A stretch of DNA of 26,423 nt from positions 1 through 26,423 of IMG/VR virus record IMGVR_UViG_3300027329_000055; one strand, written 5' to 3'. The notes under the pieces were generated by a model that was not told the origin of the DNA, searched no databases, and was given only the letters and a program-made list of their open reading frames with translations. Positions 23,043-26,423 of this stretch are shown piece by piece; positions within the stretch are counted from its first letter, which is position 1; the number at the start of each line of letters is the position of its first letter. The translations under genes were made by a program, and so were the position numbers. The DNA is from a virus.

Positions 23043-23071
23043 TGGACGCCTGCCTTACGGCCAGGCGTCCA
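23043..23071 (-). promoter_or_regulatory. Hairpin covering the ribosome binding site of the sigma-like gene
   Basis: Perfect 10-bp arms TGGACGCCTG (23043-23052) and CAGGCGTCCA (23062-23071) flank a 9-nt loop. In the leftward mRNA the 3' arm ends on the base before the AUG at 23042. The only Shine-Dalgarno-like bases (AAGG in the loop, AGG in the 3' arm) are inside it, so folding should block initiation. There is no U-run, so it is not a terminator. Confidence 0.7.
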
Positions 23072-23158
23072 GCGCCTTCTCGTGGCCAGGTCAGGACGTC
23101 ATGCGTCTCTAGGTTTAGAGGGAATGTTCTGGGCTGCTGAGCGTCGGTAAGCGCGCGC

Positions 23159-23395
23159 CTAGCCGCTGTTGCGCAGGTTCAGCCGAGTGCAACCGGGACA
23201 CCTTGCCGTCACCGGAAAGCTCGCAAAAAGCTCGAAGGGCTTACGAAGGATGTGCATTTGTCCACCCTTGGCCTTTCCAAGAAGTTTGCCACAGTGGTCG
23301 CACCGCCATTCAGCGTTGCTGGAAACTTCGGTGGCGTGATGGCCGTGGCGTTGGCCGCAGCCGCTAACCTTTCTGCCGGTGTCGTCGAACATCAT
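23159..23395 (-). CDS. Com-like zinc-ribbon protein
   Basis: 78 residues from ATG 23395 (or 77 from the adjacent ATG), with a very strong AAAGGAGG ribosome binding site. Two CxxC knuckles, C32/C35 (RCDHCGKLLGKA) and C66/C69 (ARCPGCTRLN), with the flanking 'CGKLL' and 'RCPxCxxLN', match the Com family. In phage Mu, Com is an RNA-binding zinc protein that activates translation of mom by opening an RNA hairpin. Here the next gene, 117 bp on, is the sigma-like one with a hairpin at its start. A further Cys/His group (C13, H17, H19, H20) precedes the domain. Confidence 0.65.
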   Translation of the reverse strand: MMFDDTGRKVSGCGQRHGHHATEVSSNAEWRCDHCGKLLGKAKGGQMHILRKPFELFASFPVTARCPGCTRLNLRNSG

Positions 23396-23487
23396 CTTGT
23401 GCCCTCCTTTGGGCGTCTTTGGGCATGAGGGGGTTGTTCGGAGCAGCGCTTACCGCTCCGGCCTGTATCGAATTTGCGTTTGATGCC

Positions 23488-24006
23488 TTAAGCGGCGCGA
23501 GTTTTCGGCGCAGATTTCCTAGCTTTGGCCGCTCTGCGGGCTGACACCTCTGCAACTGCCTTATCGGCCGCCTCATCCTTCTCGGCCTGAACCCGCTCCA
23601 GTTCCTGAAGCTTTTTCACCAGGCCTTCCAAGAAATAGAAATTGGACATCCGGGCGTGGTACTTGTTCCAGCGCTCGCCGCGTTGCACGAGGCCAGACTT
23701 CTCAAGTTTAGCGATGATGCGCTGAACTTGCCGCTCCGTAACATCCAGCCGCATCGCAAGTTCGGCTTTGCCCGGAAACGGCGTATTTGCCGCTTGCCAC
23801 CAATGGTCAGCAATTTGCAGCAGTAGCACCAGCTCTGCAGCACTGAGCTTGAGCGTGTGTTGCTCTCTCAGAAGCAAGGACGGTACGATGCAAAAGCCCC
23901 TATCGATGACCTTCTTACCCCACTTTTTGTCAGCCTCGGTAAGGTTCTTCTTCTTTGAGACCGCCGGAGCAGTTTCATCCGATTCTTCTTGATTTTCTGC
24001 GCTCAT
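23488..24006 (-). CDS. Winged-helix DNA-binding protein, candidate regulator or initiator
   Basis: 172 residues from ATG 24006, with AGGAGG 5 nt upstream. Residues 1-30 are acidic and then basic; ~35-125 form a winged helix ('ELVLLLQIADHWW', recognition region 'AELAMRLDVTERQVQRIIAKLE' split 81-90 and 91-102, wing around 'WNKYHARM'). Residues 125-160 are a coiled coil, followed by a basic Lys/Arg tail. It is the first gene of the leftward early operon. It could be an autoregulator or a replication initiator; no CI/Cro-like repressor is seen elsewhere, so it is the best candidate for control of the divergent region with its paired palindromes. Confidence 0.65.
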   Translation of the reverse strand: MSAENQEESDETAPAVSKKKNLTEADKKWGKKVIDRGFCIVPSLLLREQHTLKLSAAELVLLLQIADHWWQAANTPFPGKAELAMRLDVTERQVQRIIAKLEKSGLVQRGERWNKYHARMSNFYFLEGLVKKLQELERVQAEKDEAADKAVAEVSARRAAKARKSAPKTRAA

Positions 24007-24066
24007 TTCGGCCTCCTGTGCGAGAAGAATATGGAATGCGCAGTCAATTACAAGACACGAGCATCG

Positions 24067-24078
24067 GACATAAATGTC
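24067..24078. promoter_or_regulatory. Operator-like palindrome 1 (GACATAAATGTC)
   Basis: GACA-TAAA-TGTC, dyad symmetric except for the two central bases. It lies 61 bp upstream of the winged-helix start. Its centre is 23 bp (about two helical turns) from that of palindrome 2, the spacing expected for cooperative dimer binding. Confidence 0.5.
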
Positions 24079-24086
24079 TATACAGG

Positions 24087-24104
24087 AGAGACAAATTTGT
24101 CTCT
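24087..24104. promoter_or_regulatory. Operator-like palindrome 2 (18 bp, perfect)
   Basis: AGAGACAAATTTGTCTCT is perfectly palindromic, with the same GACA-N4-TGTC core (24090-24101) as palindrome 1. A further TGTC/GACA pair in the opposite arrangement occurs at 24121-24138. A repressor or initiator site in the early promoter is the simplest reading. Confidence 0.6.
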
Positions 24105-24448
24105 ACCTCCGAGGCGTGATTGTCTCCTGATTCAGACAGTTTGATCTAGGACGAAGCTGAGCCGGACAAAATAAGCAAGACCCACTGGACAAAAATACCT
24201 CCCCAACAGCTCAAAAAAACGCCGACCCCTCAAAACAAGAAACTTCGAATCTGCCGGGTGGCTGAAACAATCAGGTAAAAAATGACGCAGATAAGCTTTC
24301 CGGCATCACCCGCTGGATTGTTGCGGACCAAGGCAATCTTGCGGTTTTGGGCGTAAGAAACATCCTTCCGAACTGTCTCGTTCCAAGCAAGTAGGTGGCT
24401 TTTGCCAAGTAGAAGCCGACTGATGGTCGGCGCTAAGGCGAGGCCAGA

Positions 24449-24652
24449 ATGAAACGTCCCAACCCGCTGCATCCCGACCGCATGACGGCGCATGAACGCC
24501 GCACCGAACTGCATGGTCTACTGGCCACGGCGGTGGTGCGCTTGGCAGGCCGCGATCGCGACCATCTATCGCAGAATACTGGAGACAGTTCGCTACACTT
24601 CGCGGGCAAACAGAGCGGTACTGCAACTCCAACTCCGAGGAGATCTGCATGA
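24449..24652 (+). CDS. Small protein of the DUF2924/recombinase cassette
   Basis: 67 residues (MKRPNPLHPDRMTAHERR...), with GGCGAGG before the ATG, and a stop that overlaps the DUF2924 start as ATGA. N-terminal 'NPLHPDRMTAHERRTELHGLLATAVVRL' type helix, then a Ser/Thr-rich tail. I recognise this short protein from many alphaproteobacterial genomes, always directly before a DUF2924 gene and a serine recombinase. No function is known to me; the conserved order suggests a role in integration or excision. Confidence 0.75.
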   Translation: MKRPNPLHPDRMTAHERRTELHGLLATAVVRLAGRDRDHLSQNTGDSSLHFAGKQSGTATPTPRRSA

Positions 24653-25104
24653 CCACACATGAACCAATCCTGGCGCGTTTGGCTGCCTTGAAATCCATGT
24701 CTGTCAATGAACTAAAGACCGAATGGCAGGCGCTGTTTGATGCGCCCGCCCCGAACAACAGCCGCACGTTCCTAGAAAGCCGTTCGGCCTATCGGATCCA
24801 GGAACTGATCTATGGCGGCCCGGACAAGCAAACCCGCCGGCTGCTGGACCTGCTGGCCGACGAAGTAGAAGGCACACTGAAGCGTAAGGCCCAGATTGCC
24901 GATCCCCGTAACCCCGTGGTGGGCACCAAGTTGATCCGCGAATGGGATGGTGTCGCCCACACTGTTACCGTGCTGAAGGACGGCTTCGATTGGGGCGGGC
25001 AGCGCTACAAATCGCTCTCGGCTGTTGCCCGCGCCATCACCGGCACACGCTGGAACGGCTATCGCTTCTTCGGGCTGCGAGAGATGAAACGAGGTGAAGC
25101 ATGA
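24649..25104 (+). CDS. DUF2924 domain protein
   Basis: 151 residues from ATG 24649. Begins 'ARLAALKSMSVNELKTEWQALF', contains 'LESRSAYRIQELIYGG' in the middle, and ends with a beta-rich domain 'GTKLIREWDGVAHTVTVLKDGFDWGGQRYKSLS' (two parts) and 'ARAITGTRWNGYRFFGL', the DUF2924 signature. Overlaps the recombinase start as ATGA. The C-terminal SWIB/RNA- or DNA-binding-looking module suggests a recombination directionality factor or accessory, but this is inference from gene order. Confidence 0.85.
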   Translation: MTTHEPILARLAALKSMSVNELKTEWQALFDAPAPNNSRTFLESRSAYRIQELIYGGPDKQTRRLLDLLADEVEGTLKRKAQIADPRNPVVGTKLIREWDGVAHTVTVLKDGFDWGGQRYKSLSAVARAITGTRWNGYRFFGLREMKRGEA

Positions 25105-26423
25105 AAGATCATGTGACAAAACCCGCCCGCCGCCTGCGCTGCGCCATCTACACCCGCAAATCGAGCGAGGAAGGCCTCGAGCAAGAGTTCAACTCGCTCC
25201 ACGCGCAGCGGGAGGCTTGCGAGGCCTATATCGCGAGCCAGAAATCCGAAGGCTGGGCCTTGGTTCGCGATCAATATGATGATGGCGGCATCTCAGGTGG
25301 CACATTGGAGCGCCCTGGGCTGAAGCAGTTGCTGGCCGACATTGAAGACGGGTTGGTGGATGTGGTTGTCGTCTACAAGATTGACCGTCTGTCGCGCTCT
25401 CTGATGGACTTTTCCAAGCTAGTGGAGGTCTTTGATCGCAACGGGGTTACCTTCGTCTCGGTGACGCAGTCCTTCAATACGACCACCTCGATGGGACGAC
25501 TGACGCTGAATATCCTGCTCAGCTTCGCCCAGTTCGAGCGTGAGGTCACCGCCGAGCGCATCCGTGACAAGGTGAAGGCCTCGCGCATGAAAGGCATGTG
25601 GATGGGAGGCTATGTGCCCCTGGGCTATAATGTCGTCGACCGCAAGCTGGTAGTGAACGAAGAGGAAGCCGCCAAGGTCCGCATGGTGTTTGAGCGTTTT
25701 GTTGAGGTAGGCTCTGCCACCGTTCTGGCCCGCGAACTGCGCAACGATGGGTTCCGCAGCAAACAAGGCGCGCTGATCGATAAGGGCTACCTCTACCGCC
25801 TGCTGAACAACCGCGTCTATCGCGGTGAAGCCGTTCACAAAGGAGAGGCATACGCTGGAGAACACGAGGCCATCATCGACAATCGCCTGTGGGAGCAGGT
25901 GCATGACATCATGGGCGAAAGCCCTCGAAAGCGGGCAAACAACACTCGGACGCAAACGTCCGCATTGTTGAAGGGGCTTCTCTTCACTGCAACGGGTGCG
26001 GCCATGACACCATCCAGCACCAAGAAGGGTAGCCGAAGATATCGGTACTATGTGTCGATGGACCTTCTAAAGAACCGCGAAACGCCTGAAGATGGCATTC
26101 CTCGCCGCCTCCCTGCTGATATTGCCGAGGCGGCGGTGGTTGCCGAAATCCGCAGGGTGCTGCGGACACCAGAAACCGCAGCCTACGTTATCGCTGCATT
26201 GGGCCGGGATGACATTCAAGAGGCTGATGCAATCGCAGCACTAAGGGACTTTCCAGAGCTGTGGACGCAGCTGTTCCCGGTTGAACAGGCGCGCATCATT
26301 CAGTTGCTTGTACGGCGTGTCACAGTGACCGCAGAGGGGCTCGTCATCGACCTGCGTACTGACGGCATCGCGGGCGTCATGCGCGAAATGATGACCCCAC
26401 GACAGCTTGAGGCGGCAGAGTAA
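25101..26423 (+). CDS. Large serine recombinase (integrase)
   Basis: 440 residues, complete, with TAA as the last codon in the window. The N-terminal resolvase domain has YTRKSSEEG with probable nucleophile Ser21, 'YKIDRLSRS' near residue 93 and 'FAQFEREVTAERIRDK' near 140-155. The recombinase domain follows (~165-260; 'GYVPLGYNVV', 'LYRLLNNRVYRGE'). The zinc ribbon region, 'LLKGLLFTATGAAMTPSSTK', keeps the shape but lacks the usual CxxC. No long C-terminal coiled coil of the phiC31 type is evident. It would integrate or excise the prophage; the attachment site is probably just beyond the right edge or in the 24.0-24.4 kb gap. Confidence 0.9.
   Translation: MKDHVTKPARRLRCAIYTRKSSEEGLEQEFNSLHAQREACEAYIASQKSEGWALVRDQYDDGGISGGTLERPGLKQLLADIEDGLVDVVVVYKIDRLSRSLMDFSKLVEVFDRNGVTFVSVTQSFNTTTSMGRLTLNILLSFAQFEREVTAERIRDKVKASRMKGMWMGGYVPLGYNVVDRKLVVNEEEAAKVRMVFERFVEVGSATVLARELRNDGFRSKQGALIDKGYLYRLLNNRVYRGEAVHKGEAYAGEHEAIIDNRLWEQVHDIMGESPRKRANNTRTQTSALLKGLLFTATGAAMTPSSTKKGSRRYRYYVSMDLLKNRETPEDGIPRRLPADIAEAAVVAEIRRVLRTPETAAYVIAALGRDDIQEADAIAALRDFPELWTQLFPVEQARIIQLLVRRVTVTAEGLVIDLRTDGIAGVMREMMTPRQLEAAE

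Larger units (their letters stand above)
24007..24448. other. Divergent control region, no supported gene
   Basis: 442 bp between the leftward early operon and the rightward integration cassette. It is AT-rich compared with the rest and has two GACA-N4-TGTC palindromes near the early gene, further half sites GGACAAA (about 24164 and 24187), and a GCCGAC-TGATG-GTCGGC hairpin (24415-24431) just before the plus-strand start. No -35/-10 pair is convincing enough to place. An opposite-strand frame at 24230-24514 has no family features. Confidence 0.55.

Noticed and set aside
24370-24384. GAAC-N6-GTTC resembling an SOS box
   Set aside because: Alphaproteobacterial LexA sites are direct GTTC-N7-GTTC repeats; this is inverted with a 6-base spacer and is likely chance.
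24230-24514. 94-residue minus-strand open frame in the control region
   Set aside because: Overlaps the recognised plus-strand small gene on the opposite strand and has no family features.
1-26423. CRISPR array or tRNA genes
   Set aside because: No regularly spaced repeats and no cloverleaf or conserved T-loop pattern noticed on either strand; the Cas4-like gene stands without Cas1 or Cas2.

Overview
The window is most of a lambdoid-architecture tailed prophage (siphovirus type) in a GC-rich alphaproteobacterium, probably Rhodobacterales/Rhodobacteraceae. The lineage is inferred from high GC, NTG-rich compact operons and several small families (DUF6362, DUF6441, DUF6511, DUF7220, and the DUF2924/recombinase trio) that I associate with prophages of that group. 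No database search was possible.

Almost everything is on the minus strand, so the phage genome reads right to left. Right edge (24.4-26.4 kb, plus strand): an integration cassette of a small protein, a DUF2924 protein and a large serine recombinase, joined by ATGA overlaps. It is separated by a 442-bp AT-rich divergent region with two palindromic operator-like sites from the leftward early genes. Early and replication module (24.0-14.1 kb): winged-helix protein, Com-like zinc ribbon, sigma-70-like protein, RecA-fold (Sak4-like) ATPase, possible ssDNA-binding protein, DEAH helicase, DUF6511 zinc protein, Cas4-like Fe-S nuclease, primase-helicase, RuvC-like resolvase and a DUF6362 HTH protein. 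Middle (13.3-11.4 kb): a ParB-domain DNA methyltransferase, a two-TM protein, and two small plus-strand genes.

Late module (11.3 kb to the left edge): the order matches phage lambda gene for gene: small terminase, large terminase (A), W, portal (B), ClpP-type protease/scaffold (C), decoration protein (D), major capsid (E), FII-like, Z-like (DUF6441), U-like, tail tube (V), G and G-T chaperones, and tape measure (H), which runs off the left edge. The only interruption is a plus-strand gene for an exported staphylococcal-nuclease-like protein between U and V. Later tail genes, host-recognition genes and lysis genes are not in the window.

The most informative observations are: (i) a textbook -1 frameshift site (A AAA AAC) joining the G and T chaperone frames, where the T frame has no start codon of its own; (ii) a Com-like zinc-ribbon gene directly upstream of a sigma-like gene whose start codon abuts a 10-bp hairpin that would hide its ribosome binding site, recalling Mu com/mom; (iii) two homologous untranslated leaders placed about 46 nt before two different early genes; (iv) paired GACA-N4-TGTC palindromes in the control region; and (v) clusters of inverted repeats in the only two long gaps of the leftward operon.
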